19,092 nucleotides of DNA. It comes from Bacteroidales bacterium (GTDB lineage: Bacteria > Bacteroidota > Bacteroidia > Bacteroidales > FEN-979). The stretch's first letter is position 1, and each line of letters opens with the position of its first letter. The stretch is taken from NCBI GenBank assembly GCA_023231005.1, contig JALNWG010000037.1, forward strand, positions 1 through 19,092. The letters are read 5' to 3'. Shown piece after piece: positions 1-7,062 of the stretch. Both the position numbers and the translations under genes were made by a program. The notes below the pieces were generated by a model. It worked only from the letters and a program-made list of their open reading frames with translations. It was not told where the DNA came from and searched no databases.

Positions 1-10
1 ATTAAATTAG

Positions 11-38
11 GAATGAGGAATTAAGAATGAGGAATTAA
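11..38. repeat. Two perfect tandem copies of a 14-bp intergenic repeat
   Basis: The 14-mer GAATGAGGAATTAA occurs at 11-24 and again, identical, at 25-38, preceded by a partial related copy. Low-complexity arrays of this AATTAGGAATGAGG type are common between genes in Bacteroidota. It lies just past the 3' end of the small membrane ORF at 54-251 and codes for nothing visible. Confidence 0.8.
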
Positions 39-53
39 GTGTTAAATAAATGG

Positions 54-251
54 TCAATTGTTGTTTTCCTGCTTTTCTGAGTTCACTTTGAAAACGCTGT
101 CCTGAACGTATAGCAACCCGAGGATGGTGGGGAAGAAAATGGCATACTCAGTAAAGGTGATGGCCCTCAGGCATAACAATGCTGAACTCATGACCAGCAA
201 TGCCAACCCTAACAATGAATTCCTCCAGTTTTTTATTATCCTTGTTTTCAT
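54..251 (-). CDS. Small two-helix membrane protein, function unknown
   Basis: A 65-residue ORF starting with ATG at 251. It has a short basic N-terminus (MKTRIIKNWR), then a hydrophobic stretch at about residues 12-28 and a second at about 34-50, followed by a polar tail ending in Asn residues. This is the shape of a small double-spanning membrane peptide or phage-holin-like protein, but I cannot name a family. The 7-bp repeat array separates it from the HTH ORF upstream on the same strand. The length is short enough that chance is possible, but the clean charge and hydrophobicity pattern argues for a real gene. Confidence 0.5.
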   Translation of the reverse strand: MKTRIIKNWRNSLLGLALLVMSSALLCLRAITFTEYAIFFPTILGLLYVQDSVFKVNSEKQENNN

Positions 252-265
252 CTGTTAATAATTTT

Positions 266-319
266 AATGGTCAATGGTCAATGGTCAATAGTCAATAGTC
301 AATAGTCAATAGTCAATGG
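266..319. repeat. 7-bp tandem array (TCAATGG / TCAATAG)
   Basis: Seven complete head-to-tail heptamers fill 271-319 in the order TCAATGG, TCAATGG, four TCAATAG, TCAATGG. A partial unit (AATGG) at 266-270 precedes them. On the other strand this reads as CCATTGA/CTATTGA. Similar strings are common intergenic repeats in Bacteroidota. A related short element (GACAATTGACAATAAGG) sits at 17911-17927 near the other end of the window. The array lies at the 3' end of the HTH ORF, whose stop codon overlaps it. No spacer/repeat alternation exists, so it is not a CRISPR. Confidence 0.9.
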
Positions 320-588
320 TTATTCTTGAGTCCACTCCGAAAACTACTTTTCACCGCCAAGTCGCTAAGGCGTAAAATTTTAAATAATTGAATATGATAT
401 AAAGGGATGGGCCCTTTTTCACGGTACGTGGAAAGGGTACGGGGGGTGACTTTCAGGATGTCGCAGATCACATCCTGGTCGGTCCAGTTCCTTACGACGA
501 ACTGAGGGGAGAAGAGCGCCTGTTTGATGGATTCAATATCCTCCCTGATTTGGGAGAACATTTGATGGTGTGATAATTTTGTTTTCAT
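313..588 (-). CDS. Small helix-turn-helix DNA-binding protein, probably 3'-truncated
   Basis: The start was taken at ATG 588 (MKTKLSHHQMF); an upstream in-frame codon at 615 is less likely. After a helical N-terminus (about residues 1-33) comes the signature WTDQDVICDILKVTPRTLST, then YREKGPIPLYHIQ. This is the typical MerR/excisionase-like HTH of the small Bacteroidota proteins found in mobile elements (pattern: W.d.qdVc..LkiT.RTLq.yRd.G.iPy..i). The family normally continues with a wing (about GKIYYK.SDV...L). Here the reading frame instead runs through the CGCCAAG-type intergenic repeat and into the 7-bp array, giving an unrelated tail. The wing therefore appears lost. A DNA-binding role is inferred from the family; no target is known. 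Confidence 0.6.
   Translation of the reverse strand: MKTKLSHHQMFSQIREDIESIKQALFSPQFVVRNWTDQDVICDILKVTPRTLSTYREKGPIPLYHIQLFKILRLSDLAVKSSFRSGLKNNH
352..372. repeat. REP-like palindromic intergenic repeat
   Basis: CGCCAAGTCGCTAAGGCG (355-372) preceded by CAC. It has a short CGCC/GGCG dyad and matches the CACC(G)CCAAGnCGC...GGCG wording of abundant Bacteroidota intergenic repeats. A partly similar element with a much longer stem lies at 17649-17679. Here it forms the 3' part of the HTH ORF, which suggests it was inserted into or fused with that gene. Confidence 0.5.
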
Positions 589-653
589 GACGAAGTGGTT
601 TAAAGTTTTCGTCACAAAAATAATCTACCCAAAAGGCCGGCGGTAGTTGCAGG

Positions 654-667
654 GGGTTGTACAACCC
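654..667. promoter_or_regulatory. Perfect 14-bp palindrome upstream of the HTH gene
   Basis: GGGTTGTACAACCC is perfectly self-complementary and centred between 660 and 661. It lies about 66-79 bp upstream of the HTH gene start (588) and just past the 3' end of the ORF at 700-957. It could be an operator for a dimeric regulator, including the neighbouring HTH protein itself. It has no loop and no T-run, which argues against a rho-independent terminator. Regulatory role is inference. Confidence 0.4.
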
Positions 668-699
668 TGACTTAAAACTCTGTATTAAAAGTATTTAAT

Positions 700-957
700 T
701 TATTTATATTCCCTTAATTTTTCGGATATTTTCATCCATTTTCCAAATTCTGTCTCTGATCGCAACAAGGTTTGGGGGTCGGGTCTGTCGAAAAGGTTCT
801 TAAAACTCTTCGTGCTCACTTCCGGCTGGTTGGGTGTGCTGATCAGGTCGGCCACCTGCCGGCAGTGTTCGGCTTTATTGTAGGTCTGGAAAACATCGTT
901 AAGGTAATATTCCTTACCCCGGGTGTTTTTCAACAAATTGACCTGGTTTATCAACAT
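700..957 (-). CDS. Hypothetical protein, unknown family
   Basis: An 85-residue ORF from ATG 957 (MLINQVNLL). An upstream in-frame ATG at 978 would add MGGRGSK, but those codons come from G-rich sequence resembling the adjoining minisatellite, so I prefer the internal start. The protein is polar and mostly helical in character (Lys, Glu, Asn, Gln and Leu rich), with no signal peptide, membrane segment or catalytic motif visible. I do not recognise it. Its 5' side is bounded by the degenerate 21-bp repeat at 1026-1144. Coding status is moderately supported by protein-like composition only. Confidence 0.4.
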   Translation of the reverse strand: MLINQVNLLKNTRGKEYYLNDVFQTYNKAEHCRQVADLISTPNQPEVSTKSFKNLFDRPDPQTLLRSETEFGKWMKISEKLREYK

Positions 958-1025
958 TTTCGACCCGCGCCCTCCCATGGTCCTCCAATTAAAGACCCAT
1001 TAAAGACCCATTAAGGACCCTGCGG

Positions 1026-1144
1026 CTCCAATGTCCCTCCCATCTTTTCCAATGGTCCTCCCATCTTTCTCCCATCTTCTCCAATGGTTCTCCCTGTGTT
1101 TCCAATGGTTCTCCCTGCGTTTCCAATGGTTCTCCCATCTTTTG
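1026..1144. repeat. Degenerate ~21-bp direct repeats (minisatellite)
   Basis: The core CCAATG occurs at 1028, 1049, 1081, 1102 and 1123, spaced 21, 32, 21 and 21 bp. Each is followed by a version of GGTTCTCCCTGYGTTT or GKYCCTCCCATCTTTT. On the minus strand the unit reads as GGGAGAACCATTGG plus a variable tail. A second tiny tandem of AAAGACCCATT lies at 990-1017, next to the ORF at 700-957. The stretch 979-1221 otherwise holds no gene and no clear terminator for the hsd operon that ends at 1222. Confidence 0.75.
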
Positions 1145-1221
1145 TAAATCCCGCTTATCATTATCGAAAACAGAACAAAGACAGAATTTTACATTTCATC
1201 AAGAAAGAAATTACTAAGTCC

Positions 1222-1551
1222 TTAAAAATCGAGTTGGTTAGAGGTTGCTATTTTCTTTAATCTTAGCTCCAACTTCTCATAATCTCCCAGATAAGCCTTC
1301 ATCAAGCTTTTCCAAAGCTTTCCGTGATTAGGAACATTGAAATGAAGTAGCTCATGAACAATCACATATACTCCCAACTCTCTATCAACATCCAAAAGCG
1401 TCTTATTGAAATTCAAGTTCCCGTCTGTTGAACATGAAGCCCATTTGTTGGTCATGGGTCGAAGTGCTAATGACTTGACCTTGATATCCATCTTGCGGGC
1501 ATAGTCCAGAACACAAGCCTTGAAATCCGTTTTATCTTTCCACCTTTTCAT
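1222..1551 (-). CDS. YgjP-like (M48/DUF45) metallopeptidase-domain protein of the type I RM locus
   Basis: A 109-residue protein with the zinc-metallopeptidase motif HELLH at 66-70 and a third ligand His at 76 in NHGKLWKSLM, preceded by NKWASCSTDGNLNFN. This is the C-terminal core of the YgjP/DUF45 (SprT-like) family. Full YgjP proteins are about 230 residues, but a short form of about 110 residues directly after hsdR is, from memory, the usual one at type I loci, so I do not call it truncated. Its ATG lies 2 bp after the hsdR stop codon, so translation is probably coupled. The substrate is unknown; a role in processing or turnover of the restriction subunit is inference. It is the last gene of the operon. 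Confidence 0.85.
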   Translation of the reverse strand: MKRWKDKTDFKACVLDYARKMDIKVKSLALRPMTNKWASCSTDGNLNFNKTLLDVDRELGVYVIVHELLHFNVPNHGKLWKSLMKAYLGDYEKLELRLKKIATSNQLDF

Positions 1552-1553
1552 AA

Positions 1554-4490
1554 TTATAGTTTGTAAACAATGAATAGGTGGTGAAATAATTCGTCCACGA
1601 AATTCGCAGCCTTATCAATGTCATCTTCTTCGGAAAGAAGGGCGAAATAAACCGATTGCCGAAGTTCTCTAAGTTCCTTCTCACTGGTTTTCCAGTTCGG
1701 ATGATTTACGAATTCTTCCTTTATCTGTTTGGTAACTTTGTCAGAATTCTTGATTTCTTTTTCAATCAACAGTCGGTAGATGAAGAAAGTCAGACCATCA
1801 AAGCCCTTCTCACTCTGTTCCTTCTTGCGTTTGACATCTTCCTCGAATAATTTTCGGATTTCGTCAAGGGCTTCCTGCGTGCTTATTTGACGGTCTTCGT
1901 AGTTTTCTTCTACCTGTTCCGCTCGTTCTTTGATACCAAGAAGGAATGGGTCGTCAGATTCTTCTTCCGCAATCTTCTCAATGCTCTTGATTAGGTTGAT
2001 TACTCTGGTGTTGTCATTCTTTTGGGTGTCCTTAATCTTTTGTATGGTTTCCTCGTTGATTTCAAAGAATTCGTTATTAAAAACTGGGGCAGTCCCAGAG
2101 ATTTTGCTTTGAACCAATTCATTGGTCTTTCTTTGAAATTCTCTGTCCACCTGTATTCTCTTTGCATAGGCATTTCTGACTACCTGATAAACAGCAGAGA
2201 ATGAAGTGTAATCATCAATGTATGGTCTTAAAAACTTGTCTGGTGAGATGATTTCATAGAGCATTTCTACCTCTTTGTAGAGTTTGAAAAACTCCTTACG
2301 CTTTGATTTATCCCTGAAGTACTCAATAAGATTGTCCGTGTCCTTATCATTGAATCCATGTTCAATCAAGGCAAGGTAAGGTGGAACATCTTTTTCCATC
2401 CTTGACTGGTACAGATACTTTAGCAGTTGGATGTCTTTTACAATAGCATTGATTTCATCACTATCAAACGCCAATGCTTTTTCAAGGTTTTCAAATATGC
2501 CAACGAAATCCAAAACGAAACCATGAGGTTTCACCATCTCCTTTTCTTCGTTCTCGTATGGACGGTTCACTCGTGCAATGGCTTGAAGCAGGGTGTGGTC
2601 ACGCATCGGTTTATCAAGATACATGGCATAGAGAATGGGAGCATCGAACCCCGTCAGCAGTTTTTCAGTAACAATGAGGATTTTAGGTAATGAATCTATC
2701 TTGGTAAAGTTTCTTCTTATTTCCTTCTCCTTCTTTTCGTCTATATGGTAGGCCTTCAGTTCTTCTGTGTCATTATTGTCTCTTGTATAAACAACCTTAG
2801 AGTATTCAGTAGGCAAATACTTGTCCAATGCTTTTTTATACATCGCACAGGCTGGACGGTCAACACCGACCAGAAAAGCCTTGTAACCCAATGGCTCCAC
2901 ATTTTCCTTATAGTGTTCAGCGACATAACGGGCAACTTTATCTACTCTTTCCTGACCTTTCAGAAAATTCTTCGTGTTTACAGCCCTCTCAAGTATCTTG
3001 TTCAGTTCCTCAATATCATTGACTCCATAGGCTTCAGCCAAATAGAGAAATTCCTTTTCCAATATCTCTTTGGGAACTAATAACTCATTGGGAGCCATCC
3101 CGTAGAAAAGAGGTAAGGTTGTACCGTCCTCGATGCTGTCAGAAATGGAGTATTTGTGGAGATACCCCTGTTGGTCATCGATTCCAAAAGTCTTGAATGT
3201 CCCACGACCATAAACGGTCTTGTCAATGGGTGTTCCAGTGAAACCAATGAAAGTTGCATTTGGAACGGCAGCCATCAGAAAATTACCCAAATCACCCCCG
3301 GTGGTTCGATGGGCTTCATCTATGAGAACATAAATGTTCTTTCTCAGATTCACATCGGCAGGCATGTCCCGAAACTTATGTACCATACTCAGGATAATCC
3401 CACGGAAATCTCTTTTCAATAAACTCTGTAAATCCTGAATACTCATAGCTTGTTCGACATTATTCACCCCGACTGAGTTAAGGTTCTTCATCATCTGGTC
3501 TTCCAACTCATTCCTGTCAATGAGCAGAAGAATAGTGGGTTTCTCTGCCACTGGTGCCTTGAACAAGAGTTCAGCCGCTTTAATCATGGTGTAAGTCTTC
3601 CCACTTCCCTGAGTATGCCAAACCAAACCTCTGGTTTTAACACCGTCCAAAGCCCTCTCAACTACCTTGTCAACGGCTGTTTTCTGGTGTTGCCGTAAGA
3701 TGATTTTGGTCAATTCTTCATTCTGTTCAACAAATAAAATGAACTTCTTTAACAGGTCAAGGATGTGTTGTTTATCACAGAACGACTTTATCTTGGCTTC
3801 CAGATTACCGATTTCCTCGTTTTTCCAATTGAATATGTTCCTTTTGATGGTATTCCATGTGACACCATAGGAGAATCCGATACTTTCCGTAGCTGTAAAC
3901 AACTGTTGGGGTATCACCATTTCCGGAGTTTCCCGATGGTATCTTCTTAACTGGTCGATACCAATGGCGATGGCTTCTTCCTTGGTGGCATTCTTGCATT
4001 CAATTACCACCACAGGAATACCATTAATAAGAAAGACCACATCCTCTCGGTTTGCATACTGACCATTGAAGAGATAGTATTCCTCGGTTACTTCATAGAT
4101 ATTGTTATCAGGGTTCTCGTAATCAATCAGGATTAGGTTAAACTCCCGGTTTTCTTCTTTACTGAAAAAGGTTTTGCTCCCCTGCATGTAGTAAAGGAAA
4201 TCACGGTTTCCAAGAACAGTGGGTAGGGGTAAATCCAATTTCCGAAGAAGTTCTTCTTTAGTATCCTTGAATTTTGGATTAAACTGTTTAACCTTAACAA
4301 ACAGTGCATCTGTAAAAAAACGACTAGCGTTCAATGCCCTTTCTCTGGGTGACTGTTGTGAATTATCAAATCCTCTCCGTGTTTCCGCTTCGGTTCTGGA
4401 AACGACTGACCACCCGATATCATCCGCATATTTCAGGATACGGGATTGGACTGTTTTATATTCGTTAGGGCTAGGCATTCTGAAGCTCAT
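1554..4490 (-). CDS. hsdR: Type I restriction enzyme R subunit (endonuclease and DNA translocase)
   Basis: 978 residues, full length for HsdR. The N-terminal PD-(D/E)xK nuclease is visible as D123 (LILIDY) and E164-C-K166 (VVVIECKN), followed by the Q-rich helix GIDQLRRYH. The SF2 translocase follows: Walker A HTQGSGKT (292-299), DEAH box at 391-394, FTGTP (417-421), and the motif VI string QAIARVNRP. The C-terminal helical region for binding the methylase ends at residue 978. HsdR translocates DNA with ATP and cuts unmodified invading DNA when assembled with HsdM and HsdS. The first ATG (4490) overlaps the end of the nucleosidase gene by 20 bp; an in-frame ATG at 4478 would cut the overlap to 8 bp. 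No damage is seen, so the subunit is probably active. Confidence 0.97.
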   Translation of the reverse strand: MSFRMPSPNEYKTVQSRILKYADDIGWSVVSRTEAETRRGFDNSQQSPRERALNASRFFTDALFVKVKQFNPKFKDTKEELLRKLDLPLPTVLGNRDFLYYMQGSKTFFSKEENREFNLILIDYENPDNNIYEVTEEYYLFNGQYANREDVVFLINGIPVVVIECKNATKEEAIAIGIDQLRRYHRETPEMVIPQQLFTATESIGFSYGVTWNTIKRNIFNWKNEEIGNLEAKIKSFCDKQHILDLLKKFILFVEQNEELTKIILRQHQKTAVDKVVERALDGVKTRGLVWHTQGSGKTYTMIKAAELLFKAPVAEKPTILLLIDRNELEDQMMKNLNSVGVNNVEQAMSIQDLQSLLKRDFRGIILSMVHKFRDMPADVNLRKNIYVLIDEAHRTTGGDLGNFLMAAVPNATFIGFTGTPIDKTVYGRGTFKTFGIDDQQGYLHKYSISDSIEDGTTLPLFYGMAPNELLVPKEILEKEFLYLAEAYGVNDIEELNKILERAVNTKNFLKGQERVDKVARYVAEHYKENVEPLGYKAFLVGVDRPACAMYKKALDKYLPTEYSKVVYTRDNNDTEELKAYHIDEKKEKEIRRNFTKIDSLPKILIVTEKLLTGFDAPILYAMYLDKPMRDHTLLQAIARVNRPYENEEKEMVKPHGFVLDFVGIFENLEKALAFDSDEINAIVKDIQLLKYLYQSRMEKDVPPYLALIEHGFNDKDTDNLIEYFRDKSKRKEFFKLYKEVEMLYEIISPDKFLRPYIDDYTSFSAVYQVVRNAYAKRIQVDREFQRKTNELVQSKISGTAPVFNNEFFEINEETIQKIKDTQKNDNTRVINLIKSIEKIAEEESDDPFLLGIKERAEQVEENYEDRQISTQEALDEIRKLFEEDVKRKKEQSEKGFDGLTFFIYRLLIEKEIKNSDKVTKQIKEEFVNHPNWKTSEKELRELRQSVYFALLSEEDDIDKAANFVDELFHHLFIVYKL

Positions 4491-5829
4491 TCAATATCAA
4501 TTGATAAATAAAATTAGAGCTTGTGTATGCAGCATACCTTCTATATTTATCACTTTTTCTTTGGTCTGCAAAGTCGGAAATTGATTTTATGGATATTGCC
4601 TTTGTTAATTGTTCATTCGAAAAACTCTTTGCTGAATACATCACTCCATAGGTTTCCATATCGAGTCCAATTAACTTTCGATTTCCAGCCCTGATTGTAT
4701 CAATTTTCTTTTCATCTGCAATTACAGCAGACCCTGATGAGACAGGCCCTACGAAAACTTTCAGATTAGCATTGGGTTGTTTATTATTCCTGTCGACTGG
4801 GAAAGAGTCGTGAATTTCTTTAAGAAGTTCTTGGTTCGTTTTAAGATGATTAACTTTGGTTACAAGATTGGCAGAAAGTTCAATTTGTTCAGGGTTCGGT
4901 TCAAAAATTGATTGTTTTTTCTTCAAATTATATTTATATTTTCCAGAGTCATAATTAAATGACCATCGAGCAACTAAAATATCTCCATAAGATTTATCTT
5001 TATCCTTGACCCCTCCAGCGATACCGGCCATTATTATGTATTTCGGTGAAAATTTAGCTATTAGTTTTGTTGTTAATGAAGCCGCTGCTGCCATTCCCAT
5101 AACATCATCAGTTGCAACTAAAACTGTCGTATTCCCAATATTGCATTTCCTGTAATCGGTGCCATCATTATCAATATGGTAATCTTCAAATTCAATGGGA
5201 AGATTAAGAATCGCTTCAAATTCGGTATCATGCAGGGCGGTAATTATTACAATATCAAAAGAATCCTTTCTCCAATTGAAATCTACGATTTCTTCTTTTT
5301 TACCTTTTTCTAAATGCAGTCCTTTGACTCCGTTTGTATTGCCATAAATTTTATCTAATATTTCTGTAACTTCTTCCATTTCAAGAATATGTTCAAGTAA
5401 GGTTTTCAAATCTTGTCGGATTTCATCGATGGCTGTTAATGGAGGGGGATACATAAAGCCCGCTTTAATCAATTGCTCATAATCATCTGGATGTTCTGTT
5501 TTGAATTGTGTTTCAAGTGCAGTAGAAATATCTGAGAACAATTCATCTAATGACACTAAATAATCATAAAACCCTTTCCATGTTTGCACCAATCGTTTCG
5601 GTGATGCAAAATCCTCAGGAATCCTCAAATAACCAAATTTTTCATCAAGATTATGATAAATACTCCTGATACAGTCTACAACCTCATTCGAGCGATAAAA
5701 CTCAGCATATGGTCTTCCATATCCGACATTATATTCTCTCATGGCATCAAAAATATCTCGCTTTTTTGCCTTAAGATAATTTCTGAAATGCTCACGGGAC
5801 TTTGGTAATAATTCAGGTGTGTCTGCCAT
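4471..5829 (-). CDS. PNP/MTAN-fold nucleosidase with unknown N-terminal half, inside the hsd operon
   Basis: 452 residues. Residues about 190-450 form a nucleoside phosphorylase/nucleosidase (PNP_UDP_1) domain: strand FDIVIITALHDTEFEAIL, glycine loop IIMAGIAGG (265-273), GPVSSGSAVIADE (361-373), DMETYG with the ribose-binding E392, and SDFAD with D419 in the position of the MTAN catalytic Asp, then a helix with KSDKYRRYAAY. The key residues are intact. Residues 1-185 are helical, unlike any domain I recognise, and may be a sensor or partner-binding module. The gene starts 6 bp after hsdS and overlaps hsdR, so it belongs to the hsd transcript. PNP-fold domains are known suicide effectors (ATP or NAD-related nucleosidases in CBASS, Avs, Detocs). 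An abortive-infection role here is inference; a housekeeping MTA/SAH nucleosidase would be about 230 residues and lack the extra half. Confidence 0.85.
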   Translation of the reverse strand: MADTPELLPKSREHFRNYLKAKKRDIFDAMREYNVGYGRPYAEFYRSNEVVDCIRSIYHNLDEKFGYLRIPEDFASPKRLVQTWKGFYDYLVSLDELFSDISTALETQFKTEHPDDYEQLIKAGFMYPPPLTAIDEIRQDLKTLLEHILEMEEVTEILDKIYGNTNGVKGLHLEKGKKEEIVDFNWRKDSFDIVIITALHDTEFEAILNLPIEFEDYHIDNDGTDYRKCNIGNTTVLVATDDVMGMAAAASLTTKLIAKFSPKYIIMAGIAGGVKDKDKSYGDILVARWSFNYDSGKYKYNLKKKQSIFEPNPEQIELSANLVTKVNHLKTNQELLKEIHDSFPVDRNNKQPNANLKVFVGPVSSGSAVIADEKKIDTIRAGNRKLIGLDMETYGVMYSAKSFSNEQLTKAISIKSISDFADQRKSDKYRRYAAYTSSNFIYQLILNELQNA

Positions 5830-5835
5830 AATATT

Positions 5836-7062
5836 TCATCTTTCTGCCGCCATACTTACCGGCTGGTTTTGAATTTCATATTCATTTACTGATACCTCAA
5901 AATCAATTGCATTCACCCTTCTTTGCCCGGTCATTAACTCATGCAGCAGGGATTTGAAAAGGTCGGAGAGTGTTTGTTTTTTCTTTTTATCGAACGAAAT
6001 CTGATTATCAAGTTTGATGAACAATTCTGCAATTTCTTTCTGTTCATCCAATGTTGGCATAGGAATATGGGTTTCTTCTAAGATAGTTTTACTTAAACGC
6101 TGTCTTCCTGTTGAACCCTCCATTTTATCTGTCAACTGTTTTCTAATATCATCTTTCAATAAATAATAATACAGAAAATTCAAATCACTTTGATTCTTTT
6201 TTGATTTCAATGGAATTACTTCGGTTGTGGCAAACGAAAAAGGTTTACTTATATTCACAAAGCCTTGCTTACCGTTCTCAAAGGAAGGTGTGATTTTTGC
6301 CAATAGCAAATCACCATTTTCAACATATGTACCGCTTGATATGGTAGGTCGAAGTTCATAAGATTTGATATACCGTTCTGTAATGGGGACAATCTCCATT
6401 GGAATAAATGGGACTGGAAATTCTATCTCAAGCCCCCTTGGTTTACTTGTAAAATCGTACATGCGTCCAATTTTACTTACTTCCCAACTCTCCGGCACCA
6501 ATCCGATTTCAGTCTGTTTTTGTTTTTCGCCCTTCGTTCCCTCGGTAAAGAGCTTTTGCATCAGAGCTTTTTTGAGTTCGGATGTGGTTTGAATTATTTT
6601 GTACTGTTGTTCGATGTATTTTTGAATCGTACTTAGTACATAGGAGATTTTGCATTGTTCTAGGAATTCTGGTCTATAGACAGTTTTTTCCTTAAGCAAC
6701 TTAAAGTGCCGGTTATACCCTCTACTCGGTATATCAAAACTTAATAATTGATAATAGAAAAAGGTTGGTTCAAATAGCTCTGTATTGGGAGATAAAACCT
6801 TTGTGCCATCTGCACCAACAATGAAAGGGAAATCGACAAACTTAAAACATCTTGTGTGGTCTCCAAATATAACATATGGCAAACCATCTTTAACTAATTT
6901 ATCTTCTTCATCGGAATAACCAGCAATGTAATCTTGACCTTGGTCAATAACAGGGAATTTTCCAGTTTTATGTATTTCAGAAGCATTTATTTGACTTGAC
7001 CTGCCTACATTATTATCAACCAGACAGTCCGAAAACTCATATTTTCCCCACTCCAACATCAT
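5836..7062 (-). CDS. hsdS: Type I restriction-modification specificity subunit S
   Basis: 408 residues with the classic two-half structure. TRD1 (about 1-135) carries FPVIDQG, GYSDEED, FGDHTR and VGADGTKVL. The first coiled-coil spacer is at about 140-175 (QKYIEQQYKIIQ...LKKALMQKLF). The linker EIGLVPESWEV starts TRD2 (about 186-335), with YVENGDLLLAKITPS and STGRQRL. A second spacer (EQKEIAELFIKLDNQI...LFKSLLHELMTGQRRV) is near 350-395. It reads the bipartite DNA target for both HsdM and HsdR. The first ATG overlaps the hsdM stop by 4 bp (ATGA). A second ATG follows immediately (MM). No second hsdS, silent TRD cassette or flanking inversion repeat was seen, so phase variation by inversion is not supported within this window. 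Confidence 0.95.
   Translation of the reverse strand: MMLEWGKYEFSDCLVDNNVGRSSQINASEIHKTGKFPVIDQGQDYIAGYSDEEDKLVKDGLPYVIFGDHTRCFKFVDFPFIVGADGTKVLSPNTELFEPTFFYYQLLSFDIPSRGYNRHFKLLKEKTVYRPEFLEQCKISYVLSTIQKYIEQQYKIIQTTSELKKALMQKLFTEGTKGEKQKQTEIGLVPESWEVSKIGRMYDFTSKPRGLEIEFPVPFIPMEIVPITERYIKSYELRPTISSGTYVENGDLLLAKITPSFENGKQGFVNISKPFSFATTEVIPLKSKKNQSDLNFLYYYLLKDDIRKQLTDKMEGSTGRQRLSKTILEETHIPMPTLDEQKEIAELFIKLDNQISFDKKKKQTLSDLFKSLLHELMTGQRRVNAIDFEVSVNEYEIQNQPVSMAAER

Noticed and set aside
266..319. Short regular repeats that might suggest a CRISPR
   Set aside because: The 7-bp units abut with no spacers, and there are no cas genes in the window.
772..1014. Plus-strand open frame antisense to the ORF at 700-957
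   Set aside because: Its end is built from the AAAGACCCATT tandem repeat and its translation has no family features.
1656..4584. Many plus-strand open frames opposite hsdR
   Set aside because: They are antisense shadows of a long, well-supported coding sequence.
5836..7062. Phase-variable hsdS with an invertible second cassette
   Set aside because: Only one hsdS exists, no partial TRD copies or inverted repeats flank it, and the serine recombinase is over 4 kb away with no sites seen near hsdS.
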